This document shows, piece by piece, positions 1-7,845 of a stretch of 64,000 bases of DNA. This DNA comes from JAUVXJ01 sp964577995 (GTDB taxonomy: Bacteria; Chloroflexota; Anaerolineae; UBA7937; B3-Chlor), in assembly GCA_964577995.1 (NCBI GenBank), contig CAZOBP010000001.1, positions 1 to 64,000 on the forward strand. The letters run 5' to 3'. The position numbers were made by a program, and so were the translations under genes. Under the pieces are notes generated by a model. That model had not been told where the DNA came from. It did not search any database and saw nothing but the letters and a program-made list of their open reading frames with translations. Numbering within the stretch: the stretch's first letter is position 1; the number at the start of each line of letters is the position of its first letter.

Positions 1-185
1 CGAGGATTGTCGGAGCCCCGAATTGGTCGCCCTCCTCCCGGGGATCTGCGAGGCCTCCTTTGCACGCTCAGACGTTTTCCGACGGGAGGTCCTCTTGCCG
101 ATCCAGCAGCACCGATGGTTGGCGCTCCTTCGTCAACTCACTTGTGACGTTGCCTGCCCAACTTCGGCAGAAACGTCCGCACTAT

Positions 186-214
186 TTGCCCAACAGCCCC
201 AGAGATGCTAGAAT
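186..214 (+). promoter_or_regulatory. sigma-70-type promoter for the MurR-like regulator
   Basis: TTGCCC (186-191) and TAGAAT (209-214) are separated by exactly 17 bases and lie about 55 bases before the start codon at 268. The first 185 bases of the window hold no gene that I can recognise. Confidence 0.55.
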
Positions 215-223
215 TGACCGCAT

Positions 224-244
224 GAGAGACATCGCCCGTCTCTC
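224..244. repeat. perfect 7-bp inverted repeat, possible operator
   Basis: GAGAGAC (224-230) and GTCTCTC (238-244) are separated by 7 bases. The repeat begins just after the predicted transcription start, so it may be an autoregulatory site for the regulator it precedes, or a hairpin in its leader. Confidence 0.45.
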
Positions 245-267
245 CAATAACGGATGAGGGGTTTTGC

Positions 268-1146
268 ATGTTTCAAGAGAAGATCGCACATTGTTACGCT
301 CGACTTGGCAGGAACCAGAAGAAGATCGCCGACTTTCTGACCCAACGGTACCACGAGGCCGCGTTCATCAATGCTTTCGCACTCTCGCAGCGCCTCGAGG
401 TGGATCCGGCCACGGTGACCAGGTTTGCCCAGCGTCTCGGCTACTCGGGTTACCCGGAACTCTTGCACGAGATCCAAGAGATGGTCAAGAAGGAGCTCAA
501 GATGGCCTACAGGCCATCAGTAGAGCAAACAGACGAGGCTGGTCTCTTTCTCAACGCTCTGGCGCAGGAAAAAGAGAACCTTGAGCGGGCGATGACCCAC
601 CTTCGAGGGGAAACGATCACCGAAGTCCTCTCGTCACTGCTCGCCGCCAGAACCATTTACGTGGTCGCCCATGGCTTGGCGCGAGGTCCGGCGCAGACGT
701 TCGTGGCACAGCTTAGAGGGTTGCTGGGCATGTCAGCCCAGTTGGTGCCGGCCGATCAGGTCGATGCGGCCATAGGTCTATCCAGCGTGGACAAGCAAGA
801 TGTCGTCGTGGGCGTGAGCCTTGCGGCCCTGCACCACGACACCGCTCAGATGCTCAGGTTGGCACGGTCGAGAGGGGCCAAGACCATCGGCTTGTCCACC
901 TCTCACACCTCTCCCATCGCGTCCATCGCAGACAAAATCTTGGTCTGCCCCGGCGAGTCGACCAGCGGTATGCCCTCACCAGCCTCATTGAGTGCCATCT
1001 TGGATGCGCTTTTCCAGGTACTCACGCTACAGCAGCCGCACAAGGTAGAGGATCTGAAGAAGGGCTTGCTGACAAATGTGAACTGGATCCTGGAGGAGAA
1101 AGGCGACAAGAAGATCCCGACAGAGGAGGTCTTGAGACAGATCTAA
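268..1146 (+). CDS. MurR/RpiR family transcriptional regulator (HTH + SIS)
   Basis: This 292-residue protein has the RpiR layout. An N-terminal helix-turn-helix domain (about residues 1-77) includes an ATVTRFAQRLGYSGYPEL stretch, where RpiR proteins have their recognition helix. A SIS phosphosugar-binding domain follows (about 120-260). The family represses or activates amino-sugar and sugar-phosphate genes according to the bound phosphosugar. The start is the ATG after a GAGGGG ribosome site. The gene stands alone, convergent with the AAA ATPase gene, so its target is not evident; the inverted repeat in its own leader suggests autoregulation. The family is clear, the ligand unknown. Confidence 0.88.
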   Translation: MFQEKIAHCYARLGRNQKKIADFLTQRYHEAAFINAFALSQRLEVDPATVTRFAQRLGYSGYPELLHEIQEMVKKELKMAYRPSVEQTDEAGLFLNALAQEKENLERAMTHLRGETITEVLSSLLAARTIYVVAHGLARGPAQTFVAQLRGLLGMSAQLVPADQVDAAIGLSSVDKQDVVVGVSLAALHHDTAQMLRLARSRGAKTIGLSTSHTSPIASIADKILVCPGESTSGMPSPASLSAILDALFQVLTLQQPHKVEDLKKGLLTNVNWILEEKGDKKIPTEEVLRQI

Positions 1147-1247
1147 CGACGATGCAGTGTGAACACTATCCGCCGGTCGCTCAATCCCGAGCTCAGCACT
1201 GGTGGTCTTCCTGCAGGTCGGTCCCCGAACCCTATCGACCGAGAGCA

Positions 1248-2528
1248 CTAGATCTCCACGAAGTATGAACTGCAGGCCTGGTCTATCAACTCCTTCGTTA
1301 AGGCTGGCTCGACGCCCCGGTAGTGGGCGATGTCAATGATCTGATCGGCGATGTCTCGGGGATGGACTGCTCTCAGCTCACGCTTTGTCTTCAAGTAGTA
1401 GTGGCGCATCAGATACATGAAACCATCCTGATCGAAAGGAACCTCCCGTTCCGCCGCAACTCGTATGAAGATCTCGTAGAACTCGCGCTCACTGGGATTG
1501 CCCACCTGGATCTTGTGGCGGATGCGTCGCAGGAAGGCCTCGTCCACCAGTGCCTTGGGATCGATGTTGGTGGAGAACACGATCAACTGATCGAACGGTA
1601 TCTCGATCTTCTTCCCGGTGTGCAGAGTAAGGTAGTCGACCCTGGTCTCCAAGGGAACGATCCAGCGGTTGAGCAGGTCTCTGGGCCGGACCTGCTGCCT
1701 GCCGAAGTCATCGATCAGGAACATCCCGCCGTTGGCTTTCATCTGGAAGGGCGCCTCATAGTACTTGGACGTGTCGTCATACACCAGGTCCAAACTCTCC
1801 AGAGTGAGCTCCCCCCCCGTGACCACGACCGGTCTCCGGATCGGTATCCAACGTCTGTCGTGACGCCCACCCTCGGGTCGCGACACCACCTCATCCCCCC
1901 CGTCAACAGTCTGATGATTCAGCTCATCGAAGACCTTGATAATGTGTCCATCCACCTCCATGGCGTACGGAATGTACATCTCGCCCCCGAGCATGGACGC
2001 CATGGCTTTGGCGATCACGGTCTTCCCATCGCCTGGAGGACCAAAGAGAAAGATGGACCGACCTGAGTTGACGGCTGGTCCTATCTTCATGAGCATGTCG
2101 GAGTTGATCACAAGGTGTGACAAGGCTTGCTGCACTCGCTCGCTACTCACCACTACGCCGCTTATGCTCTGACTTGTCATCACCCGCTGGTAGGCCTCCA
2201 GAGTCACGGGGGCGGGACCCACGTACTGACTACGATTCAAGGCCTCCCTCACGCGCTCGATGCCGGCCGAGGCGATGGAGTACCGGAATGCTCGCTCATC
2301 GAAGCCCCTGCTGCCGGTGATGCTCACCAACTGCTCCCGCTTCAGGAAGGTAAGCGCCTCCTCCACCACTCCACTAAACGGGAGCCTCAGCTGCTCGGCG
2401 ATGGCCTGACCACTCAGCTCCCCCACCGAGTATATGGTCTTCAGAGCCAGGTCGCTCAAGAAGCCTCTGCTCATCCCCGTCTCATCAATGGTGCGGGGTT
2501 CGCTAAGCAGACTCCTGGCACCTTCCAT
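1248..2528 (-). CDS. AAA+ ATPase with winged-helix-like N-terminus
   Basis: This is a 426-residue cytoplasmic ATPase. Residues 1-115 look like a degenerate DNA-binding or adaptor region with alternating short helices. The AAA core follows, with a Walker A motif GPPGDGKT (about residue 165) and a Walker B stretch FLIDDFGRQ that has DD rather than the usual DE. Sensor-like FSTNIDPKALVDEAFLRRI and an arginine-rich lid come next. It resembles MoxR-like or type-II-secretion-associated AAA proteins in general form only. The start has a GGGGTGGGAG ribosome site close upstream. It is divergently transcribed from the LCP gene. Its client is unknown. Confidence 0.75.
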   Translation of the reverse strand: MEGARSLLSEPRTIDETGMSRGFLSDLALKTIYSVGELSGQAIAEQLRLPFSGVVEEALTFLKREQLVSITGSRGFDERAFRYSIASAGIERVREALNRSQYVGPAPVTLEAYQRVMTSQSISGVVVSSERVQQALSHLVINSDMLMKIGPAVNSGRSIFLFGPPGDGKTVIAKAMASMLGGEMYIPYAMEVDGHIIKVFDELNHQTVDGGDEVVSRPEGGRHDRRWIPIRRPVVVTGGELTLESLDLVYDDTSKYYEAPFQMKANGGMFLIDDFGRQQVRPRDLLNRWIVPLETRVDYLTLHTGKKIEIPFDQLIVFSTNIDPKALVDEAFLRRIRHKIQVGNPSEREFYEIFIRVAAEREVPFDQDGFMYLMRHYYLKTKRELRAVHPRDIADQIIDIAHYRGVEPALTKELIDQACSSYFVEI

Positions 2529-2565
2529 CTCCCACCCCTTTCAGTGCAGACAACGACTCCAGTGT

Positions 2566-2594
2566 ATTGTAACCGATCCTGCCCCCCACGACAA
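2566..2594 (-). promoter_or_regulatory. promoter for the AAA ATPase gene
   Basis: On the minus strand, TTGTCG (2594-2589) and TACAAT (2571-2566) are 17 bases apart, about 40 bases before the start codon at 2528. The divergent LCP promoter lies about 180 bases away. No gene is recognised in the DNA between them. Confidence 0.5.
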
Positions 2595-2772
2595 TGGCGC
2601 TGGCGGCCAGAGAGCGAGGGTTGGCCTTCAGATCTGGCATCGAGCGTGTTATGCACAAGCACCTTCGAAGCTCGTTCTGGATATCGTCGGCGGTGAGCGA
2701 CCCAACGGCGAGAAAACTGGAAATCACATCCCATCTATCTGGCTGCCTCTTGCAGCAACCCCTGCAGCACTG

Positions 2773-2801
2773 TTGCTGCGCAGTTCCGCGTACGGTATAA
2801 T
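2773..2801 (+). promoter_or_regulatory. promoter for LCP gene, probably leaderless
   Basis: TTGCTG (2773-2778) and a perfect TATAAT (2796-2801) have a 17-base spacer. The ATG at 2807 begins only 5 bases after the -10 box, so the predicted transcription start falls on or next to the start codon. No Shine-Dalgarno sequence can precede that ATG. Confidence 0.6.
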
Positions 2802-2806
2802 ACCCA

Positions 2807-3862
2807 ATGACCATCTGCCCGTACTCGGGCGGCAAGCGGCAGCAGCCTATGCCTCGACAGCAAAGACACTCCTACGTGGCCAGAGTGCTGGCAAGCACAG
2901 TCTACATCTTCTTTCTAGCCGGCGGCCTCCTCTGTGCGTACCTGTTCTACGTCTCCGTACGGGACATTTTCGCCTTCTCGCCGCTCTCTCCGGGCGTCGA
3001 TCTGCCGATCGATATCGATTCCGCTCCTCGTTCAGATAGCGTGCCCGACTGGAGCCAGAAGGACCGTGTGAATATCCTACTCCTGGGGGTGGATCAGCGA
3101 CCGGCCGAGGAGGGTCCCTGGCGCTCCGACACTATGATCGTCGCCACGGTCGATCCCAAGACCATGACAGCGGGGGCGATATCCATTCCGCGCGACTTGT
3201 ACGTCGAGATCCCTGGCTATGGTGAGCAGCGCATCAACATGGCCCATTTCCTCGGCGACGCCTACGACTACCCGGGAGGCGGACCAGGGCTGGCCATGAA
3301 GACCATCGAGTACAATCTCGGCATACCCATTCACTACTACGTTCGGGTCAACTTCCAGGGCTTCCGAGACGTCATCGACTACCTGGGTGGGATCACCATC
3401 AACGTGGAGGAGGAGATCTGGGACTACCAATACCCTGACGGGCAATACGGCTACACCACGGTGCACATAGCCCAGGGGACGCAATTGATGAACGGCCGCA
3501 CGGCGTTACAGTATGCGCGCACGCGACACGGCGGGACCGACTTCGATCGCCTGCGTCGCCAGCAGCAGGTACTCATGGCCGTGAGAGACAAGGCCTTGCG
3601 TCTCGATCTCCTGCCGAAGATACCGACGCTGGCTAGCACTATGGGCCACACCGTGAACACCAATCTCCAGTTGGGTGAGGTGATAACGCTGGCCCAGATC
3701 GCTGCGCAGATAGATGCGGAGGACATCCGTTTCGCGGTCATTGACGAAACCATGACCGTCCCCATCGTCCTCGACAATGGCGCCGACGTGCTCTTCCTCG
3801 AGCGTGATAAGATACGTGAGATCGTGGACGAGATCTTCCGCTCTGACTCGCCCGGGGAATGA
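2807..3862 (+). CDS. LytR-CpsA-Psr (LCP) family envelope glycopolymer ligase
   Basis: LCP enzymes move glycopolymers from lipid carriers onto peptidoglycan at the outer face of the membrane. A short N-terminal tail is followed by one membrane segment (about residues 25-48). The extracellular LCP domain (about 85-300) shows LLLGVDQRPAEEGPWRSDTM, SIPRDLYVEIPG, INMAH, a Gly-Gly-Ile segment after IDYL, and ARTRHGGTDFDRLRRQQQV, all hallmark regions with the Arg and Asp residues that hold pyrophosphate. The start at 2807 is leaderless; an internal ATG at 2849 with a poor ribosome site is the alternative. Length (351) fits the family. The gene ends before a convergent surface protein gene. Confidence 0.92.
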   Translation: MTICPYSGGKRQQPMPRQQRHSYVARVLASTVYIFFLAGGLLCAYLFYVSVRDIFAFSPLSPGVDLPIDIDSAPRSDSVPDWSQKDRVNILLLGVDQRPAEEGPWRSDTMIVATVDPKTMTAGAISIPRDLYVEIPGYGEQRINMAHFLGDAYDYPGGGPGLAMKTIEYNLGIPIHYYVRVNFQGFRDVIDYLGGITINVEEEIWDYQYPDGQYGYTTVHIAQGTQLMNGRTALQYARTRHGGTDFDRLRRQQQVLMAVRDKALRLDLLPKIPTLASTMGHTVNTNLQLGEVITLAQIAAQIDAEDIRFAVIDETMTVPIVLDNGADVLFLERDKIREIVDEIFRSDSPGE

Positions 3863-4138
3863 TGAAGTCTTGCCGCGTGGTTATCCGTCGGCCCGAGTCC
3901 AGCTCCTCAGCGTCCACCAGCCCTGTAGGCCCCAGCGCCGACACACAAGCAGAGCACCAGCGCCACGAATAGCCGGGCAACGAAGTCGCCTGACAGAGCA
4001 CTCTGGAAGAAACTGCGGCACGACCTCGCCGTCAGAAAGCCCAATACTATCGCTGTCGCGAGGCACCAACACGAAGGGAAGGGAATCACAGACGCAAAGC
4101 GTCAGCCGAGGCCAAGCCTTCAGGACATCAGTTCTGGG

Positions 4139-4912
4139 TCACGAGTTCGCCTTGAAGTCCATGCGCACCGAGTTCAAGTTGCAGCCATTGTTAGTCGTCG
4201 TGGTGAAGGTAACCGTGGGAGACACACCCACACCACCTTGGACGACCTGACAGTTCCAGGTCGCATCCCGGGGCTCGTCGTATAGATACACCTCCCACCC
4301 AGCCGAGCCATACTCTGGATGCTGACCGGAAACACCCGTCCCCTCCCATCCTCCGCTCCAGCATCTGACCGTGACACCCGGCACGGGCACGCCCTGGGCA
4401 TCATACACCTGTCCACCCACACCCAGCCAGCTACAGCCGGCGTCATTCTTGTCATTGGGCAGCATGTAGGTGTAACCGTGCTGCTCATACGGCCACGGCG
4501 TGGGGCTCGGCGTGGGCGTACGAGTTGATGTTGCCGTGGGAGGCGGAGCCGGCGTCCTCGTAGCTGTAGAGGTGAAGGTAGGGGTCGGCGTATCCGTCGG
4601 AGTAGGAGTAATCGTGGGCGTATCCGTGGGCAGGGGTGTCTCCGTAGGTGTGGCCGTGTGAGTAGGAGTCCATGTCGGTGGAAAAGTGGGTACACCTTCT
4701 TCGTCCGAAGCTGTAGGTGTTGCGGAGGCAATTGCCACCTCTCGAGGTGGAGGAAACGGGTTCAAGGGCATGCGTGGATTGATGAAAATGGTCAAGTAGC
4801 AGAGGCAGGTCATGAGAGTAAGCGCGAGAATGAAGACGGTTACCAACAGAGCCACCCTGTCGCTTATCCGACTCAGCATCTCCCCGTACCCCCTTTTCGC
4901 GGAGCTGGCCAT
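4139..4912 (-). CDS. membrane-anchored surface protein, Thr/Pro linker + carboxypeptidase-regulatory-like domain
   Basis: This 257-residue protein has one membrane segment (about 20-45), then a long low-complexity Thr/Pro linker (about 65-150). An outer domain beginning GVGGQVYDAQGVPVPGVTV follows, a pattern typical of carboxypeptidase-regulatory/CNA-B-like beta-sandwich domains. It contains four cysteines that could pair outside the cell. Domain and layout match the lipoprotein at 12280-12945, so the two look paralogous. It starts 14 bases after the stop of the upstream gene, so they probably share a transcript. An ATG at 4879, behind a GGGGG ribosome site, is an alternative start. Its role is unknown. 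Confidence 0.75.
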   Translation of the reverse strand: MASSAKRGYGEMLSRISDRVALLVTVFILALTLMTCLCYLTIFINPRMPLNPFPPPREVAIASATPTASDEEGVPTFPPTWTPTHTATPTETPLPTDTPTITPTPTDTPTPTFTSTATRTPAPPPTATSTRTPTPSPTPWPYEQHGYTYMLPNDKNDAGCSWLGVGGQVYDAQGVPVPGVTVRCWSGGWEGTGVSGQHPEYGSAGWEVYLYDEPRDATWNCQVVQGGVGVSPTVTFTTTTNNGCNLNSVRMDFKANS

Positions 4913-4926
4913 CCGCCAGCGATCGG

Positions 4927-6267
4927 CTATTCAGTCCATGCCAGACTGAAAACCGGTGTGGTATCCTCGTAGATGAACTCTGGATGTAGTGACGGATCCC
5001 CTGCTTCTGCCAGACTCGTGCTCACCTCCGACAACTGGGAGATCAGTTCTTCCTCCGGATAGTCAGGATAGAGACCGAGCCGCCCCTGTTCGATCTCGAC
5101 ACGCAGCACGTCAAACCAGGCCCGATCCTTAGCCATCTCATCGCCAAAGGTGTCGATTTGCTCTCCATAGATGGCATGCAGTTCCGCGCGTGCTGCGTTG
5201 AGTTCGGCTGCGATACCGGCCACGTCGTCCGACCACGCAGGCACGAGATCCAGGCCAAACCCTCCCAGCGACACTCTGTATTTGACCAGCAACCAGTCAA
5301 CCCGCGTCTCTGCTATGCCTATCCTGAGGACCATGGACGATGCAGCCGCCAATTCATCCTCGTAGGCCGTGCGGCGCGCATTGTCCTCGTTGACCAGGGC
5401 TTGCGTGACATCCGTCACCAACTCCTGCGAGACAGCACTGACGTCGGGACTGGCCTGCAGCGCATCCCTGAGCTCTCGGACCGCCTCCATGCGCCTCTCT
5501 TCGTACGAGGCGACCATCGCCGCTGGCGGCGACGAGATCTGAGTCAGGAAGTTCGCTATCGGTTGCTCGGGGGTCATCGCCGATGTGGTCCCCGTCACAT
5601 CCGTCGAGTACAATATCTCGGTCCGCAGGGAACTGCACTCCTCGGACATCTCCGCTCTACCCAGCTCAGAGTACCCGGTGGCCAGCAGGCCGAGTGCATC
5701 CGCCCGGTGAGGATCTCTCATGAAAGGGCTGTGCGAAGCCAGCACGAAAGCCTGATCATAGTTGAAGAGCGCTTCCTCTCGGTTGCCGGACTTCGCGAAC
5801 CCCTCGCCGACTTCCAGGAAGGAACCGGCCCTCCCATAGTCCGACAGAGTCGGGCTCAAGACCGATATCAAGCTCGCCTGCCGATAGCAGAGCTGAGCCC
5901 GTAAGTTGTCTCCCTCTGCTGCGTACGCCTGACCGAGCAGCAAGAGGTTCCCCACTTGCTCTCTGTCTATCAATTGGGTGCTGAAAAGCACAGTGGCATA
6001 CGTTGTCTCCAGATCGCCTTGGGCCAAAGACTGGTTGAGTACCTCGAGATCACTCACGCCTGCCAGCGTTGCCAGGGCAGCGGCGGGATCGATCTTTTTC
6101 GGCAGCAGATGGTCAACCGCGTAGGACCCACCAGGAGACGCAGTGACGCGAAGATAAAGATAGGCTCCACCACTGGCCACGCCAATAAGAACCAGTAGTG
6201 CCAGAAGCCCGAGAATGCCTCTCAGGAGACACGTTCGTCTCGAGCCAGCATATCCACCTAGCACCAT
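4927..6267 (-). CDS. membrane-anchored helical repeat (TPR-like) protein
   Basis: No enzyme motif is visible. A membrane segment near the N-terminus (LLALLVLIGVASGGAYLYL) is followed by an extracellular helical region. Parts of it look like TPR repeats (AYAAEGDNLRAQLCYRQAS; AKSGNREEALFNYDQAF; GYSELGRAEMSEEC), and the C-terminal half is long charged helices. The start at 6267 is preferred because its ATG follows GAGGTGGAG at good spacing; earlier starts at 6306 or 6315 lie on top of the promoter region. It is probably a scaffold or binding protein at the cell surface, co-transcribed with the 4139-4912 gene. Confidence 0.65.
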   Translation of the reverse strand: MVLGGYAGSRRTCLLRGILGLLALLVLIGVASGGAYLYLRVTASPGGSYAVDHLLPKKIDPAAALATLAGVSDLEVLNQSLAQGDLETTYATVLFSTQLIDREQVGNLLLLGQAYAAEGDNLRAQLCYRQASLISVLSPTLSDYGRAGSFLEVGEGFAKSGNREEALFNYDQAFVLASHSPFMRDPHRADALGLLATGYSELGRAEMSEECSSLRTEILYSTDVTGTTSAMTPEQPIANFLTQISSPPAAMVASYEERRMEAVRELRDALQASPDVSAVSQELVTDVTQALVNEDNARRTAYEDELAAASSMVLRIGIAETRVDWLLVKYRVSLGGFGLDLVPAWSDDVAGIAAELNAARAELHAIYGEQIDTFGDEMAKDRAWFDVLRVEIEQGRLGLYPDYPEEELISQLSEVSTSLAEAGDPSLHPEFIYEDTTPVFSLAWTE

Positions 6268-6394
6268 CCTAGACTCCACCTCGTTCAACACTGGGGCGTA
6301 CCACATTCGCCCCACAGTATTCTAGTATATCAGAATCTACCACACTCTGTCTAGCGCAATGACAGGTGCAGCATCCGTTGTCACCCTTGTTCCT

Positions 6395-7294
6395 TCACTC
6401 GACGAATCGTTCGATACTGGCGCTTTCTCTTTGATCCTCCAACCACTGCATGAAAGTCTGTTGTCTGAGGCTCTCAAAGACCTCAACCGCAATTTCTCGC
6501 TCGTCTCTCTCCAGGACTTGTATGACGTGGAAGCCAAACTGAGACTCCACAATCCCGCTCATGTCGCCCACTTCCAGCCCGAACGCTACCTCCTCCACCT
6601 CGTCAGGCATCACGCCCCTGGGAAAGAAGCCCATGTCCCCACCTGTCTCCCGCGAACTGATGTCCTCCGAGTATTCCCGAGCCAGATACGCGAAATCCTC
6701 TCCTGTCTGAAGTCTGGCCAGCACCTCCTCGGCCATTTCTCTGGTCGGCAGCAGGATGTGCCGTGCGTGGACTTGCTCCGCCACCGAGTTGATGGACGCT
6801 GTGACAGAACTATATACGGCCTCGCTCAGCAGTTGGTCCAGAAGCATCTGCCGGAAGACGTCGTAAGTGGTGCCAGTGGCCTGCAACGATTGGTTGAACC
6901 CGTCTTCGCCTCCCGACTGCTCGACAATGCCTTCTATGCTGGACTCCAGCTCCTCATCGGAGATGCTGATGCCCATCTCCACAGCCGCCTGTCTTATCAA
7001 CTCCTGATCTATCATCTGCTCCAGGACTTGGCGGCGCGCCTGCGCTAGCCTCTCTCGCCCCTCTTCACTCTCAGCGTCGAGGCCTTCCTGTTCAAAGAAG
7101 GCCTCCACCTGCTCGACTTGGCTTTCATATTCCTCAGACGAGATTGGCTGTCCGTTGACCAAGGCCGCGAGACCTTCGACAGGGCTCGCCGTCGCTGCCG
7201 TCGTCGCCGATGGGATTGCCTCACTGGCACAGCCGGCAGCCAGAGCAGTCGCGAACAAGAGCAGAACAAACGTGGACCACATGGGTTTCGCCAT
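6395..7294 (-). CDS. parvulin-type peptidyl-prolyl isomerase lipoprotein (PrsA/SurA-like)
   Basis: A signal peptide with lipobox LAAGC (Cys near residue 22) predicts a lipoprotein on the outer membrane face. A SurA-N/trigger-like helical region (about 45-165) includes ISSEEYESQVEQVEAFFEQE. The parvulin domain follows (about 175-275), with ARHILLPTREMAEEVLARL, a DISSRETGGDMGFFPRG segment and VESQFGFHVIQVLERD. These are diagnostic for rotamase parvulins. The protein folds secreted proteins, of which this window has many. Start 7294 is chosen because GGAAGGAG lies just upstream; the longer frame begins without one. The terminus ...ERFVE is intact. Confidence 0.9.
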   Translation of the reverse strand: MAKPMWSTFVLLLFATALAAGCASEAIPSATTAATASPVEGLAALVNGQPISSEEYESQVEQVEAFFEQEGLDAESEEGRERLAQARRQVLEQMIDQELIRQAAVEMGISISDEELESSIEGIVEQSGGEDGFNQSLQATGTTYDVFRQMLLDQLLSEAVYSSVTASINSVAEQVHARHILLPTREMAEEVLARLQTGEDFAYLAREYSEDISSRETGGDMGFFPRGVMPDEVEEVAFGLEVGDMSGIVESQFGFHVIQVLERDEREIAVEVFESLRQQTFMQWLEDQRESASIERFVE

Positions 7295-7334
7295 GCCACA
7301 GTCTCCTTCCATACAGCCAGGCTTCCACCAAGCT

Positions 7335-7363
7335 ATTATCACACGTCAGCAGGTTTTCTGCAA
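7335..7363 (-). promoter_or_regulatory. promoter for the PPIase lipoprotein gene
   Basis: TTGCAG (7363-7358) and GATAAT (7340-7335), minus strand, are spaced by 17 bases, about 40 bases upstream of the chosen start codon. Confidence 0.5.
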
Positions 7364-7557
7364 CCACGCTGGAGAGGGGTCTCGAAGAACCCACTCGGGA
7401 TAGCTCCACCGCAGAACTGAACTCCTGCGCTGGCTCTGGGAAACCGGCTTCAGCCGGTTCGGAAACAAGCTTCGTGCATGTTTCCCTCCGCCCCTAGCAC
7501 CGGAGGTCCAACCCGAAACGCTGTGAGGATCCTTTTTCCATACCCTCGTCCTTGCGT

Positions 7558-7586
7558 TTGACAAGCCTGAAACCGCAGGCTATAAT
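7558..7586 (+). promoter_or_regulatory. full-consensus promoter with palindrome in spacer
   Basis: TTGACA (7558-7563), a 17-base spacer and TATAAT (7581-7586) form an exact sigma-70 consensus, the only one in this window. The spacer holds an inverted repeat, AGCCTG (7564-7569) and CAGGCT (7576-7581), with a 6-base centre, exactly where a repressor could block polymerase. It lies 260 bases before the hydrolase gene. Confidence 0.7.
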
Positions 7587-7750
7587 GCCGTGACATACGC
7601 TCCGAAGTCACCGGGGCCCGCCCTTCGCTCGGACGGACTTGCGGTCTCTCGGCAATAGGTCAATGGCGTGCTGCGAGGAGCCTTTGGCGGCTCCAACAGA
7701 ATGGTCGAAGCACAGCCTGTAGACTGGGAGATGTGTAAGCTGGATCACAT

Positions 7751-7779
7751 TTGCTGAAGGGAATTGGTTATGATAGAAT
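7751..7779 (+). promoter_or_regulatory. second promoter for the glycoside hydrolase gene
   Basis: TTGCTG (7751-7756) and TAGAAT (7774-7779) have a 17-base spacer. The predicted transcription start is near 7786, about 60 bases before the start codon. Confidence 0.55.
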
Positions 7780-7845
7780 ACTCTTCAACCAGCCTATGAG
7801 TGCTACGACTCTTGCAGCACACCCTATTGCGGCTGAAAGGAGCTG

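Larger units (their letters stand above)
7364..7845. other. 480-bp regulatory intergenic region with hairpin and two + strand promoters
   Basis: No protein gene is recognisable here. A short perfect hairpin, AACCGGC-ttca-GCCGGTT, lies at 7442-7459. Two + strand promoters follow (7558-7586 and 7751-7779). The stretch between them could be the start of a long untranslated leader or a small RNA. It contains a GGAGCC/GGCTCC stem and other short complementary segments, but I could not match it to a known RNA family. Confidence 0.4.

Noticed and set aside
1323..2066. 247-codon open frame on the + strand
   Set aside because: It lies opposite the AAA ATPase, which has Walker A and B motifs.
2503..2835. 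110-codon frame on the minus strand in the divergent promoter region
   Set aside because: It would cover both promoters and overlap the ATPase start. No ribosome site or family match is visible.
4500..4690. Periodic sequence that could be a repeat array or CRISPR
   Set aside because: The period follows Thr/Pro codons of a linker in an open reading frame; there are no identical repeats with unique spacers.
7442..7459. Hairpin as a terminator
   Set aside because: The 7-bp stem has no T-run on either strand and stands between divergent genes, so termination is not expected there.
7593..7750. Known small RNA (6S, tmRNA, RNase P or SRP RNA)
   Set aside because: The hallmark sequences of tmRNA, RNase P and SRP RNA are absent, and a hand fold gave only short broken helices, not a convincing 6S rod.
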